This document shows positions 41,681 to 49,702 of a DNA stretch of 64,000 nucleotides, piece by piece. The position numbers and the translations under genes were made by a program. The notes under the pieces were generated by a model. The model was not told the origin of the DNA. It ran no database searches and worked only from the letters and a program-made list of their open reading frames with translations. The DNA is from Alicyclobacillus mali. GTDB lineage: Bacteria; Bacillota; Bacilli; Alicyclobacillales; Alicyclobacillaceae. The stretch lies in assembly GCF_017329565.1 (NCBI RefSeq), contig NZ_JAFMTT010000001.1, one strand, 5' to 3'. Position 1 is the stretch's first letter, and the number at the start of each line of letters is the position of its first letter.

Positions 41681-42751
41681 TTGGCCATCACGTCGGAAAA
41701 GCGGACAGGCCGACGCGTCGGCGTCGTGGTGGGCATCGCGTGCGTTCTCGCGGCGATTCTGGTGTTTGCGCTCGCCGTCTGGCGATCGCGCAGTTCCATG
41801 CCTGTGGTGCAAACGGCGCCCGTTGCGCTTCAGCGCATTCAGCGGGTCACGCTCGCCTCGGGCACGGTCCGCCCGGTGGCCCGTCAGATCGTGAATTTGG
41901 ACAATCTGCCGGCTCCCGTCGAGCGCGTGCTGGTGCACGTAGGGCAGCGCGTTCAAACCGGGCAGCCGCTTCTTCAGTTGAGCACCGCTTCCGCGGCGGC
42001 CAGCGTGCAGGCTGCGCAATCGGCGCTCCAAGACGCTGAATCGGCGTACCAACGTGTGCTGGCGCAGTACAACCAGGCGCCGACGGCGCTGAAGGCGCTC
42101 TTTCTTCCGCAGCTGAACGCCGCGGAGGCTTCTGTGGCATCCGCCAGAAGTCAACTCGCTCAGGCAGAGGCCAGCGAGGCGCAGTTGACCATCACCGCGA
42201 CGCTCGCTGGCGTTGTGCTCATCGCGAATCCCAACGGCGTGGACGCGGACGGGAATCAGACGCCTGTCGTCGAGGTGGCTTCCCCAGCGAAGGACGTCGT
42301 CATGGACCTCTCGGAAGTCGACGCGGCCCAGATCAAGCTCGGCATGACGGCCACCATGCAAACGGATGCCTATCCCAACCAGACGTTTACAGGTACCGTG
42401 ACGTCCATCGCGCCGTATGCTGAACTCTCCTCAAGCGGAGCGCCGATCGTGGAGGTCACCGTGCAGCCGCGCGGATCGTTCCCGGTGCCTTACGGGTACC
42501 AACTCACGTGCCGCATCCTCAGCCGCTCGCCGTCGCCCGTGCCCACGGTGCCCTACAGCGCCATTGTGCAGAACGGCACCGGCTATGCGGTGTACCAGTG
42601 GCGAAATGGGCACGTGTACTTGGTATCGGTCAAGCTTGGTCTTACGAGCGATACCGCAGTGCAGGTTCTGTCCGGGGTAACGACTGGCGATCGCGTCGTG
42701 CTCAGCCCGCCAGACAATTTGGTGAACGGAGAGGCAGTGCGCACATCATGA
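41681..42751 (+). CDS. MacA-like efflux adaptor (HlyD/RND periplasmic-adaptor family)
   Basis: A 356-residue membrane-anchored adaptor. One N-terminal span (VGVVVGIACVLAAILVFALAVW) is followed by a lipoyl-like half (VERVLVHVGQRVQTGQPLLQL), a coiled-coil hairpin of about 80 residues rich in Ala/Gln (ASVQAAQSALQDAESAYQRV) and the returning beta half. TTG 41681 is preferred over TTG 41675 because GGGAGGGG then has a proper spacing. It overlaps the next gene's ATG by four bases. With the two following genes it forms a MacAB-type ABC exporter; in Firmicutes such systems export peptides or antibiotics. Confidence 0.85.
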   Translation: MAITSEKRTGRRVGVVVGIACVLAAILVFALAVWRSRSSMPVVQTAPVALQRIQRVTLASGTVRPVARQIVNLDNLPAPVERVLVHVGQRVQTGQPLLQLSTASAAASVQAAQSALQDAESAYQRVLAQYNQAPTALKALFLPQLNAAEASVASARSQLAQAEASEAQLTITATLAGVVLIANPNGVDADGNQTPVVEVASPAKDVVMDLSEVDAAQIKLGMTATMQTDAYPNQTFTGTVTSIAPYAELSSSGAPIVEVTVQPRGSFPVPYGYQLTCRILSRSPSPVPTVPYSAIVQNGTGYAVYQWRNGHVYLVSVKLGLTSDTAVQVLSGVTTGDRVVLSPPDNLVNGEAVRTS

Positions 42752-43434
42752 TTCGCCTCTTGGGTGTGACGAAATCATATACGGTGGGTGACCAGGTCGT
42801 TCCTGTGCTGAAGGGCATCGACCTCGAGGTCCACAAAGGCGAGTTTGTCGCGGTCATGGGTCCCTCTGGCAGTGGAAAATCGACCCTTATGCACATCCTC
42901 GGACTCCTGGACCGGCCCACGGCAGGCGAATATGAATTGAACGGCGCGTCGGTGCTTCAACTGCCGCCGAACCATCTTGCACGCCTGCGCAATCAGAACA
43001 TCGGCTTTGTGTTTCAGAATTTTCATCTCATCCCGCGCATGTCCGCCTTGCGAAACGTGGAGCTGCCCATGGTTTACGCCGGCGTTCCTCGCGCGAAGCG
43101 GCGAGCGCGGGCCATGGAATTGCTTGAGATGGTCGGCATGGTCAATCGCGCGCACCACCTTCCCAATGAGCTGTCGGGCGGGCAGCGGCAGCGCGTCGCC
43201 ATCGCCCGGGCGCTCGCGAACGATCCCGCCATTTTGCTCGCCGATGAACCCACCGGCGCGCTTGACCAGCAGACGGGTGGCGAGATCCTTCGTATTCTCC
43301 GGGATCTCAACGCGGCTGGCCGAACGGTGATGGTCATCACCCATGACCGGAACGTGGCGCAAGCTGGCCAGCGGATTGTTCACATCGTGGACGGCGAGAT
43401 GGTTCGTGAGGAGGTGCTTCATGAACCTCGATGA
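42748..43434 (+). CDS. MacB/LolD-like ABC transporter ATPase
   Basis: A 228-residue ATPase driving the exporter. Walker A MGPSGSGKST, Q-loop GFVFQNFHLIPRM, signature LSGGQRQRVAIARAL, Walker B AILLADEPTGALD and His switch VITHDRN are all intact. RMSALRNVELPMVYAGV is typical of the LolD/MacB branch. It overlaps the adaptor gene upstream by four bases and the permease gene downstream by 14 bases. Confidence 0.92.
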   Translation: MIRLLGVTKSYTVGDQVVPVLKGIDLEVHKGEFVAVMGPSGSGKSTLMHILGLLDRPTAGEYELNGASVLQLPPNHLARLRNQNIGFVFQNFHLIPRMSALRNVELPMVYAGVPRAKRRARAMELLEMVGMVNRAHHLPNELSGGQRQRVAIARALANDPAILLADEPTGALDQQTGGEILRILRDLNAAGRTVMVITHDRNVAQAGQRIVHIVDGEMVREEVLHEPR

Positions 43435-44629
43435 GACGCTTCGCATGGCTTTTGCATCGCTGGCGTCCAACAAGACCAGAGCGTTCCTCACGATGCTCGG
43501 CATCTGGATCGGCGTGGCATCCATCCTCGCCATCGTGGCAATCGGCAACGGGGGCAAGGCGCTCGTCATCGGGGCCATCTCAAGCGGAAGCCAGCGGAAC
43601 GTCATTCAAATTGTGCCGCGCGAGCTCGTGGCGCCGGGCCTGCCACAGCCAGGACAGGTTCTGTCCATCGACGATTCCGATCTCGCCATCGCCGCGTCGT
43701 TCTCCGGTGTGGAGAGCGTGAATGAGACTTTTTATGGCACGGCCATCGTGCAGAGTGGGGACAAGTCGGACAATGTGACGCTGTTCGCGGGTCCTGCCGA
43801 CTTGGACAGTCTCGCCCGTTTTGTCGTGGTGCGTGGCCATATGTTCACGCCGGAGGATGTCTTGTCCCACCGGAACGTCGCGGTCATCAGTCAGTCGCTC
43901 GCGAATAAGCTGTTTGGGAGCGGAAATCCGCTCGGCGCCGTCATCGCACTGTCAGGTGTGCCGCTCGAGGTCATCGGCGTGGCGCAGCCGGAGCAGGCGA
44001 GCCTGTACTCGCTTGTGATGGGGAGTGACAATTTGTACATACCCGATACCACGTGCGAGGATATCTTCCCCAACTGGACGGCGTCCGAGATGGATGTGGT
44101 CGCAAAGCCGGGGATCAATGTCCAGAGTCTGGCGAATCGAATCGTGCTTGCGCTCAATATTCATGCAGGAGACCCCTCCGCGTTCGCCGATTCATCCGGC
44201 CTCCTTGCGAGTGTCGCCGCTTTGATCGGAAAGGTGACCACGATTCTGACCGCCGTGATCGGCGCGGTCGCAGGTATTGCGCTGCTGGTCGGCGGGGTGG
44301 GCGTCATGAATATCATGCTGGTCTCGGTCACAGAGCGAACGCAGGAGATTGGCATTCGCGTCTCGCTCGGTGCTAAAAAACGTGACATCGTATTTCAGTT
44401 TCTGGTCGAGTCGATGGCCATCACGTCGTTGGGAGGCGTCGCCGGCATTGCCACCGGACTCGCCGTGGGCGTTCTCGTGCGCGTGTTCACAGGCATCCCT
44501 GCTTCTGTACCTTGGCCAGTCGGCGTGTTGGCATTCGTCTTTTCGGCGTCCATTGGCATCGTCTGCGGGCTGTATCCGGCTTTGAAGGCCGCAAACCTGA
44601 ATCCGATCGACGCCCTCAGGTACGAATAA
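43421..44629 (+). CDS. MacB-like ABC transporter permease (FtsX-type)
   Basis: A 402-residue permease. It has one N-terminal span (TRAFLTMLGIWIGVASILAIVAIGNG), an extracytoplasmic domain of about 220 residues (MacB_PCD) and a C-terminal FtsX domain with three spans, opening at AVIGAVAGIALLVGGVGVMNIMLVSVTERTQEIGIRVSLGA. This last motif is diagnostic of MacB-type permeases. ATG 43421 has GAGGAGG and lies inside the ATPase gene. No sensor-regulator pair is adjacent, so the inducing signal is not evident. Confidence 0.9.
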   Translation: MNLDETLRMAFASLASNKTRAFLTMLGIWIGVASILAIVAIGNGGKALVIGAISSGSQRNVIQIVPRELVAPGLPQPGQVLSIDDSDLAIAASFSGVESVNETFYGTAIVQSGDKSDNVTLFAGPADLDSLARFVVVRGHMFTPEDVLSHRNVAVISQSLANKLFGSGNPLGAVIALSGVPLEVIGVAQPEQASLYSLVMGSDNLYIPDTTCEDIFPNWTASEMDVVAKPGINVQSLANRIVLALNIHAGDPSAFADSSGLLASVAALIGKVTTILTAVIGAVAGIALLVGGVGVMNIMLVSVTERTQEIGIRVSLGAKKRDIVFQFLVESMAITSLGGVAGIATGLAVGVLVRVFTGIPASVPWPVGVLAFVFSASIGIVCGLYPALKAANLNPIDALRYE

Positions 44630-44641
44630 GTTGCGCGCTGT

Positions 44642-44670
44642 TTGTACCTATCTGGGCTGTCCAGTATACT
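44642..44670 (+). promoter_or_regulatory. Sigma-A promoter with a palindrome on the -10 box
   Basis: TTGTAC, 17 bases, TATACT. The -10 box is embedded in CCAGTATACTGG (44661-44672), a perfect 12-bp palindrome, so a repressor may bind it. Confidence 0.6.
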
Positions 44671-44730
44671 GGTTGCAGAGAGTGTGAAGATAGGCGACAT
44701 CGAGGTTCTGCTTGATAAGGATGGTTGCGG

Positions 44731-45036
44731 ATGCGCTTGGGGTTGAACATCGAGTACGACGGAAAGAATTACGATGTGTTGGAACTGCCCAACGAGGCGT
44801 TTGTCTGCCTCCTGCCGTGCATGACGCCGGAGCAGTACAATCGGATCAACCGGCGTTTTGAAGACGTTTGGCCGGATGTGACGGTTCGCAGAAATCACAT
44901 TCTCGCGTTCACGGCGGAGCGTGTCCATACGCCCGTGGACTACGTCTTTCTGTATCGAGGGCCGTTCTGGTTCGACGACGAGGATTTGGACCGGTACATT
45001 CAGGCGCACACCATGCAGGGTTACCGCCCCTGTTGA
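44731..45036 (+). CDS. Hypothetical cytoplasmic protein (101 residues)
   Basis: I do not recognise a family. The protein is hydrophilic, without signal peptide or span: it opens MRLGLNIEYDGKNYDVLELP and contains YNRINRRFEDVWPDVTVRR and FLYRGPFWFDDEDLDRYIQAH. ATG 44731 is preferred over TTG 44725 by its spacing from AAGGA. The gene starts a probable operon with the glycosyltransferase (19-base gap) and the rhomboid protease. Confidence 0.6.
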   Translation: MRLGLNIEYDGKNYDVLELPNEAFVCLLPCMTPEQYNRINRRFEDVWPDVTVRRNHILAFTAERVHTPVDYVFLYRGPFWFDDEDLDRYIQAHTMQGYRPC

Positions 45037-45055
45037 TAGAGTTGGGGGAAATCGG

Positions 45056-46210
45056 TTGGCTTCGGAGCGCACCGTGATTATATTTTTTGCGGGGAATGAG
45101 GTCGGCGGCGCAGCGACGCACCTCGTGACGTGGGCGAAGGCGCTGAAGGGTGCGGATCTGGATTACCGCTACCGCTTTGTCAGCCTGGGCGATGGGCCGC
45201 TCGCGGAGGAATTGCGCCAGTTGGGCATGTGGCACGGCGCGGTGGCAGGGACGGCTGGGGCAGTACGCGATTTGGCTCGTGAGCTTCGACGTGAGCGAGC
45301 GTGGATTCTCCACTCGCACGGACCGCGCATGAACATTCTCGCTTCGTTTGCCGCTTCACGCGGAGGTGCGCTTTGGACGGCCACGATTCACAGCCATCCG
45401 CGCTACGACTTTGAGGGGCATCGCTTGAAAGCGGCTCTGTTCCCCACCCTCCATCTTTGGCGGCTCGCGCATGCGCGCGGCCTCTTCGTCGTGCAGCCTG
45501 CCCTCGGGGACGTTCTTCCCTGCAAAACCATCCTAGAGGTACCGAATGCGTTTTTCCCGCGATCACCCCGGGTTTCTCGGGAGATGTGCGCAGCCGAGTG
45601 GCGAAACCGGCTAGGCCTCGCGCCGGAATCTAGGCTCATCGGCATTGCCGCGCGACTGGACCCGGTGAAACAGATTGACGTGGCTATCGCCGCAGTGGCG
45701 CGCCTGGCAGAGTTAGACGTCCATCTTCTTATCGCCGGCGAGGGGCGAGATCGCGCGAGATTAGAAGCTGCGGCGGAGCGCTTTGGGGTGCGCAATCGCG
45801 TGCACTTCCTGGGACATTTGCAGGATGTGCGCCAGCTGTATTGCGGAGTTGACGTGCACGTTCTACCCTCGAAAAGCGAGGGAGCTCCCACCTCCATCCT
45901 GGAGGCTGGTTACTACGGGGCTGCGAACATCGGGGCGGACGTGCCGGGTATTCGCCGAATGTTGCTCGACGGAGAAGCCGGGGTGTTGGTGCCCTCCGGC
46001 GATGCTGAGGCTCTGGCGCACGCGCTGCGAGGACTTCTCGCCGATCCCGCCGCACGAGCGTCCTATGTGGAACGTTTTCAGCGGCTCGTGCTTCCGAACT
46101 ACACGCCGGAGCGCATGGTGGTCGCATATGAGCGCGGGTACACAGTCCTTGAGGAAGATGCGGTGCGAAGCGGCTGGAGGCTTCCGGCGAACTTTGAACA
46201 GACGAGGTGA
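45056..46210 (+). CDS. Glycosyltransferase, GT4-like (GT-B fold)
   Basis: A 384-residue retaining glycosyltransferase using a nucleotide sugar. The N-terminal half has FFAGNEVGGAATHLVTWAKAL and HSHGPRMNILASFAA. The C-terminal half has the donor-binding features IGIAARLDPVKQIDVAIAA, LLIAGEGRDRARLEAAAERFGV, VHFLGHLQDVRQLYCGVDVHVLPSKSEGAPTSILEAGYYG, the last with the E-x7-E-like motif. TTG 45056 is the best start because TGGGGGAAA precedes it. The acceptor is unknown; exopolysaccharide or cell-wall glycan are possible. Confidence 0.85.
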   Translation: MASERTVIIFFAGNEVGGAATHLVTWAKALKGADLDYRYRFVSLGDGPLAEELRQLGMWHGAVAGTAGAVRDLARELRRERAWILHSHGPRMNILASFAASRGGALWTATIHSHPRYDFEGHRLKAALFPTLHLWRLAHARGLFVVQPALGDVLPCKTILEVPNAFFPRSPRVSREMCAAEWRNRLGLAPESRLIGIAARLDPVKQIDVAIAAVARLAELDVHLLIAGEGRDRARLEAAAERFGVRNRVHFLGHLQDVRQLYCGVDVHVLPSKSEGAPTSILEAGYYGAANIGADVPGIRRMLLDGEAGVLVPSGDAEALAHALRGLLADPAARASYVERFQRLVLPNYTPERMVVAYERGYTVLEEDAVRSGWRLPANFEQTR

Positions 46211-46218
46211 CATGCACG

Positions 46219-46920
46219 ATGTGGCGACGTCAGCGCGTGTGGCGCGTTCGCTTCTTACCTCCGACGCCATACGGCGATCCCGCTCCGGCCGGCTGGTCCT
46301 TTCTGCTCGTCACGGTGTTTTGGTATCTCATCGTCGAGACCATCACGGGCAAGTCGACGTTTGGACTCCTGCGCGCGGGCGCGCTATTCCCGCCGCTCGT
46401 GACACATGGCCAGTGGTTTCGCATCCTGAGCACGATGTTTGTCCATTTGAGCCTTTGGCACATTCTTGTGAATATGATCTCGCTGTGGACCTTGTTCGTT
46501 GTGGAGCGGGCGTTGTCCACACCTGTGTTCATCTCGTTGTACGTCATCTCGGGGGCCGTGGGGAGTCTTCTGACGCTGCCCATTACTCCTGATCAGGTGT
46601 CGGCTGGCGCGTCGGGCGCCATTTTTGGCCTGTTTGGCGCGATGCTGACGCTCGCATTCATGGGCATGTTCCCGCCATATGTCCGCAACCAGTTGCTGAT
46701 GGTGCTCGCGGTCAATGTCGTGATCGATATCTTGAACCTGGGGACCATTGGCTGGATGGCGCACTTGGGCGGGCTTGCGACTGGAATGGCCTTGACGTAT
46801 GGATTTGCGAAGTGGCTCCGAAACCCACGGTTTTGGACGGTGCTCGCCTGGATATGCAGCTTGGCCTGTGGACTCAGCCTGGTGTGGGATCTGGTCACGC
46901 CGTTGCCACTGTCCTGGTGA
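46219..46920 (+). CDS. Rhomboid-family intramembrane serine protease
   Basis: A 233-residue polytopic protease that cuts within membrane helices. The catalytic Ser is in SAGASGAIFGLFGA and the catalytic His in GTIGWMAHLGGLATGMAL. The HLSLWHILVNMISLW stretch corresponds to the conserved L1/TM2 region with its two His and Asn. Seven hydrophobic segments fit the Gram-positive type. ATG 46219 has GAGGTGA eight bases upstream. It is the last gene after the glycosyltransferase. Confidence 0.9.
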   Translation: MWRRQRVWRVRFLPPTPYGDPAPAGWSFLLVTVFWYLIVETITGKSTFGLLRAGALFPPLVTHGQWFRILSTMFVHLSLWHILVNMISLWTLFVVERALSTPVFISLYVISGAVGSLLTLPITPDQVSAGASGAIFGLFGAMLTLAFMGMFPPYVRNQLLMVLAVNVVIDILNLGTIGWMAHLGGLATGMALTYGFAKWLRNPRFWTVLAWICSLACGLSLVWDLVTPLPLSW

Positions 46921-46936
46921 GGCATTCAATTCCTGA

Positions 46937-46965
46937 TTGCAAATTGTCTAGGGAGGCCGTATACT
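46937..46965 (+). promoter_or_regulatory. Sigma-A promoter of speH
   Basis: TTGCAA, 17 bases, TATACT. Transcription should start near 46972, giving a leader of about 200 bases. Confidence 0.65.
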
Positions 46966-46992
46966 ACTCATCGTAATGTTGACCTGGCGGAC

Positions 46993-47162
46993 GGCGCATG
47001 ATGTCCACGTGCGCCATGGCGAGTGCAGTCAACTGCAAATGGAAGAGGACTTACACTTAAAGGGTTAGGACCTCTGAGGACTAACTTTCCCCCGTGGTGT
47101 AAGTGCGATTCCACATGCCTTTTTCTCAAGAACGGCATGGCCGATTTGTCTGTAAAGGGGGA
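46993..47162 (+). ncRNA. Structured 5' leader of speH, candidate cis-regulatory RNA
   Basis: Three helical units are visible. GGCGCAT/GTGCGCC forms a hairpin at 46993-47015. TGCAG-TCAA-CTGCA forms a tetraloop hairpin at 47024-47037. An extended arm is closed by TGGAA/TTCCA (47040-47044 with 47109-47113), continues with ACTTACAC/GTGTAAGT (47049-47056 with 47097-47104) and contains GTTAG/CTAAC (47064-47068 with 47081-47085). TCCCCC at 47088-47093, inside the arm, is complementary to GGGGGA at 47157-47162, which is the ribosome site of speH. This layout is what a ligand- or temperature-controlled translational switch would look like. I cannot match it to a known riboswitch class. Confidence 0.5.
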
Positions 47163-47170
47163 CTTTTTTC

Positions 47171-47554
47171 ATGGACACGATGGGGCGTCACGTCATTGCA
47201 GAGCTTTGGGAGTGTGATCCGGAGCGTCTGAACGACGTTCACGGGATCGAGCGCGCCATGGTGACCGCGGCGTTGGAGGCGGGCGCGGAGGTTCGCGAAG
47301 TCGCGTTCCATAAGTTCGCGCCGCAGGGCGTCAGCGGCGTCGTCATCATTTCGGAGTCGCATCTTACGATTCACAGTTTTCCCGAGCATGGCTACGCGAG
47401 TATCGATGTGTACACCTGTGGGGACCGCATCGATCCGAATGTGGCGTGCGACTACATCACGAAGTACCTGGGCGCGAAGCGCCTTGAAGCAATAGAGCTT
47501 CCTCGCGGCGTAGGCCAGATACAGGTGCACGATGTAAAGGTGCGCGCGTTTTAA
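47171..47554 (+). CDS. speH: S-adenosylmethionine decarboxylase proenzyme
   Basis: A 127-residue pyruvoyl enzyme producing decarboxylated SAM, the aminopropyl donor for spermidine. Self-cleavage occurs between Glu and Ser in VVIISESHLTIHSFPEHGY, making the pyruvoyl group; His in that motif and Cys in DVYTCGDR are the processing and catalytic residues. The length is that of the small Bacillus-type SpeH/SpeD. ATG 47171 has AAAGGGGG nine bases upstream. No speE or speB gene is adjacent. Confidence 0.95.
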   Translation: MDTMGRHVIAELWECDPERLNDVHGIERAMVTAALEAGAEVREVAFHKFAPQGVSGVVIISESHLTIHSFPEHGYASIDVYTCGDRIDPNVACDYITKYLGAKRLEAIELPRGVGQIQVHDVKVRAF

Positions 47555-47578
47555 CGCAGGGGAGTCCGCTCGGAACGA

Positions 47579-47617
47579 GGGGCGCCGGTAAATGAAACCG
47601 GCGCCCCTGTACGTTTT
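47579..47617 (+). terminator. Intrinsic terminator after speH
   Basis: GGGGCGCCGGT and ACCGGCGCCCC form an 11-bp stem with a seven-base loop. TTTTT follows after six bases. Confidence 0.82.
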
Positions 47618-47634
47618 TCGGCTACGTGCACCAA

Positions 47635-48120
47635 TTATTCATTTCGGCTGGGCACGGGGGAGTCTGCAAACACGCGCTCGTGATGCGTCGGAATGCGTCG
47701 ATCCAGCAGGATGTTCCCGTTGCCCGCGTCCACAATGACCAAGTACTTATCCTCGTCGTCGCGCGCGATGGCCATATAGACTAAGTTTGTGCGGATGTTG
47801 CGGAGTTGGATGTCCTCGATCTTGCAGCCGGGGTGTTCGGATGCCACGGCCTTGCGCGCCTGCGCTTCCGTGCACTTGGCGTACTTCTGCAGCTTTTTCG
47901 TGTAGGCATCGTGGCTGGCCTCATATGCCTCTCGCAGGATCTCGCGCGAGACCTGAACGCTTGAGTGAATTTCGAACTGATGGGAAGGCCCGTTGACCGG
48001 CGCGTTCGGCTCAGAGGATTCGATTGCCGGAGCGGCGAGCACATGGGCGGGCACTTGCCACCAACCCGCCGAAATGAGGCAAGCGGCCGCAGTTGCGGTC
48101 AGTATCCATCGCTTCAACAC
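47635..48120 (-). CDS. Secreted PepSY-domain protein
   Basis: A 161-residue exported protein. The signal peptide covers about residues 1-30 (LTATAAACLISAGWWQVPAHVLA). The C-terminal 70 residues fit a PepSY domain: CTEAQARKAVASEHPGCKIEDIQL then LVYMAIARDDEDKYLVIVDAGNGNILLD, the VDA-x-TG-x-VL pattern. Two cysteines bracket this region and could form a disulfide. GTG 48120 has GGAGGAG six bases upstream. PepSY proteins often inhibit or modulate secreted peptidases. It faces away from the tRNA cluster. Confidence 0.75.
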   Translation of the reverse strand: MLKRWILTATAAACLISAGWWQVPAHVLAAPAIESSEPNAPVNGPSHQFEIHSSVQVSREILREAYEASHDAYTKKLQKYAKCTEAQARKAVASEHPGCKIEDIQLRNIRTNLVYMAIARDDEDKYLVIVDAGNGNILLDRRIPTHHERVFADSPVPSRNE

Positions 48121-48242
48121 GATCCACTCCTCCGTCTGTGGGTGACGAGCATAGGATGTCCATTTTGAGTTAATTCATGCATAAATGGAATTGGTCTATT
48201 GGTTGGTGTGCGCTTCCCGCAACAGAAGTCCTGAAATATGAC

Positions 48243-48271
48243 TTGCGTGATGGCACGAAGCACTGTATAAT
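48243..48271 (+). promoter_or_regulatory. Promoter of the tRNA operon
   Basis: TTGCGT, 17 bases, perfect TATAAT; the first tRNA begins 17 bases later. Confidence 0.65.
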
Positions 48272-48287
48272 CAATCTCGTGCGTTGC

Positions 48288-48362
48288 GGGGCCGTAGCTC
48301 AAAGGGAGAGCACTACGCTGGCAGCGTAGGGGTTGTGGGTTCGAGTCCCATCGGCTCCACCA
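48288..48362 (+). tRNA. tRNA-Ala (anticodon GGC)
   Basis: A complete cloverleaf. Acceptor GGGGCCG pairs with CGGCTCC, and the anticodon arm is CTACG-CTGGCAG-CGTAG with GGC in the loop. The T-arm carries GTTCGAGTC. CCA is encoded. Confidence 0.96.
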
Positions 48363-48375
48363 TCTGGTGTACGGC

Positions 48376-48451
<76 letters not shown>

Positions 48452-48456
48452 GGTGT

Positions 48457-48531
48457 GCGGAAGTAGCTCAGGGGTAGAGCATCGCCTTGCCAAGGCGAGG
48501 GCCGCGGGTTCGAATCCCGTCTTCCGCTCCA
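48457..48531 (+). tRNA. tRNA-Gly (anticodon GCC)
   Basis: Acceptor GCGGAAG pairs with CTTCCGC. Anticodon arm TCGCC-TTGCCAA-GGCGA gives GCC. CCA is encoded. Confidence 0.96.
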
Positions 48532-48540
48532 GGGCATTCG

Positions 48541-48584
48541 CTGCAAAAACCCGGGCGGGGCGAGTCTCTGTCCGGGTTGTGCAG
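48541..48584 (+). other. Stem-loop in the tRNA-Gly/tRNA-Cys spacer
   Basis: CTGCA pairs with TGCAG and, inside that, AACCCGG pairs with CCGGGTT. It may guide RNase processing of the tRNA precursor. It has no T-tract. Confidence 0.45.
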
Positions 48585-48590
48585 CCTCAA

Positions 48591-48664
<74 letters not shown>

Positions 48665-48682
48665 GGTGAAAAAGCTTGTTGT

Positions 48683-48718
48683 GACGCGGCTCGCGAGGTT
48701 TTCGCGGCCGCGTCTTTT
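48683..48718 (+). terminator. Intrinsic terminator of the tRNA operon
   Basis: GACGCGGC pairs with GCCGCGTC and an inner CGCGA with TCGCG; TTTT follows. Confidence 0.82.
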
Positions 48719-48740
48719 GCTGTTGGCGATGGTCTCGCGG

Positions 48741-48770
48741 TTCGGATCCGGGACGGACATGTGCTATACT
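48741..48770 (+). promoter_or_regulatory. Possible promoter of the Nudix gene
   Basis: TTCGGA, 18 bases, TATACT. If real, starts upstream of it are excluded for the next gene. Confidence 0.4.
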
Positions 48771-48821
48771 CTTTTCGGTGATTTCCGAATCCTTGAGGTA
48801 AGTAGAAAGGTCGGGCGCCGG

Positions 48822-49376
48822 TTGCGGAGGCATCAATGGACGATCCTATCGGAGCGAATCGCGTATCGCAATCCGTGGATTCAGGTGGTCGAGTACGACG
48901 TGCTTCGGCCGGATGGACAGCCTGGCCTGTATGGCGTGATGGACGCCGGGCACAACGCTGGCGTCGTGGCGGTGGATGAGCAGAACCGCGTGGCGCTCCT
49001 CCGCGAATTCGTGTTTCCGGTCAATCAATTTCTTTGGCAGATTCCAAGTGGTCAATTTCGGGACGAAGCTCCTGAGGAGGCTGCGGCCCGCGAATTGCGT
49101 GAAGAAACGGGTATCGTCGCTGGCTCGTGGATGACTCTGGGCATGGCGCATCTAAGCGCAGGCATCTCGACGCAGGAGACCCATCTGTTTCTCGCTCGGG
49201 ACTTATCCGTGGGAGAATCGGACCGCGAACCGACGGAAACGATGACGCTCTCATGGGTTCCATTGCTCGACGCAGTTCAGATGTGTCTACGTGGGGACAT
49301 CACGGACGCCGTAAGCGTGATGGCTCTCCTGAAGGCGTTCCTGTGCATGAACCCAAATGGCTTGGAACGGAGGTGA
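48822..49376 (+). CDS. Nudix hydrolase (ADP-ribose pyrophosphatase-like)
   Basis: A hydrolase of about 184 residues cleaving nucleoside-diphosphate derivatives, probably ADP-ribose. The Nudix box is complete: GQFRDEAPEEAAARELREETGI, i.e. G-x5-E-x7-REU-x-EE-x-GU. VALLREFVFPVNQFLWQIPSGQF ahead of it matches the ADP-ribose branch. The start is uncertain. TTG 48822 (AAAGG upstream) is chosen because a promoter lies within the longer in-frame extension. Its stop precedes the pterin dehydratase start by four bases, so the two are co-translated. Confidence 0.82.
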   Translation: MRRHQWTILSERIAYRNPWIQVVEYDVLRPDGQPGLYGVMDAGHNAGVVAVDEQNRVALLREFVFPVNQFLWQIPSGQFRDEAPEEAAARELREETGIVAGSWMTLGMAHLSAGISTQETHLFLARDLSVGESDREPTETMTLSWVPLLDAVQMCLRGDITDAVSVMALLKAFLCMNPNGLERR

Positions 49377-49380
49377 GAGG

Positions 49381-49674
49381 ATGAGGTTGCCGCACGACGA
49401 GATCGAACGACGGTTGACGGGATTGCCCGGTTGGCAGCACGAGGATCAGTTCATCCGCAAGCGATTTGGATTCGCGTCGTTTGCGGATGCGGTGTCGTTC
49501 GTCAACCGAGTGGCGGAGATCGCCGAGCGTCGAAACCACCATCCCTTTATTTCAATCGACTACAAGTATGTCACACTGCGTTTCACGACCTGGCATGCGG
49601 GCGGTCTGACGTCTGAGGATTTTGACGAGGCCGAAGAAATCGAGCGCCTCTACGCCTCGAAGGAGACGACGTGA
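49381..49674 (+). CDS. Pterin-4a-carbinolamine dehydratase
   Basis: A 97-residue enzyme that dehydrates 4a-hydroxy-tetrahydropterin. The family core is present: GFASFADAVSFVNRVAEIAERRNHHPFISIDYKYVTLRFTTWHAGGLTSEDFDEAEEI, with the catalytic His pair in NHHP. ATG 49381 has GGAGGTGA, which overlaps the Nudix stop. No aromatic amino-acid hydroxylase is nearby. In bacteria lacking one, the enzyme may act in molybdopterin or folate metabolism. Confidence 0.9.
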   Translation: MRLPHDEIERRLTGLPGWQHEDQFIRKRFGFASFADAVSFVNRVAEIAERRNHHPFISIDYKYVTLRFTTWHAGGLTSEDFDEAEEIERLYASKETT

Positions 49675-49697
49675 GAGCGCGGAGCGCCGTCACGTCG
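49668..49697. terminator. Hairpin between convergent genes
   Basis: GACGTGA and TCACGTC with an inner GCGC-GGA-GCGC. It lacks a T-run on either strand, so terminator function is a guess. Confidence 0.35.
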
Positions 49698-49702
49698 CCG
49701 CG

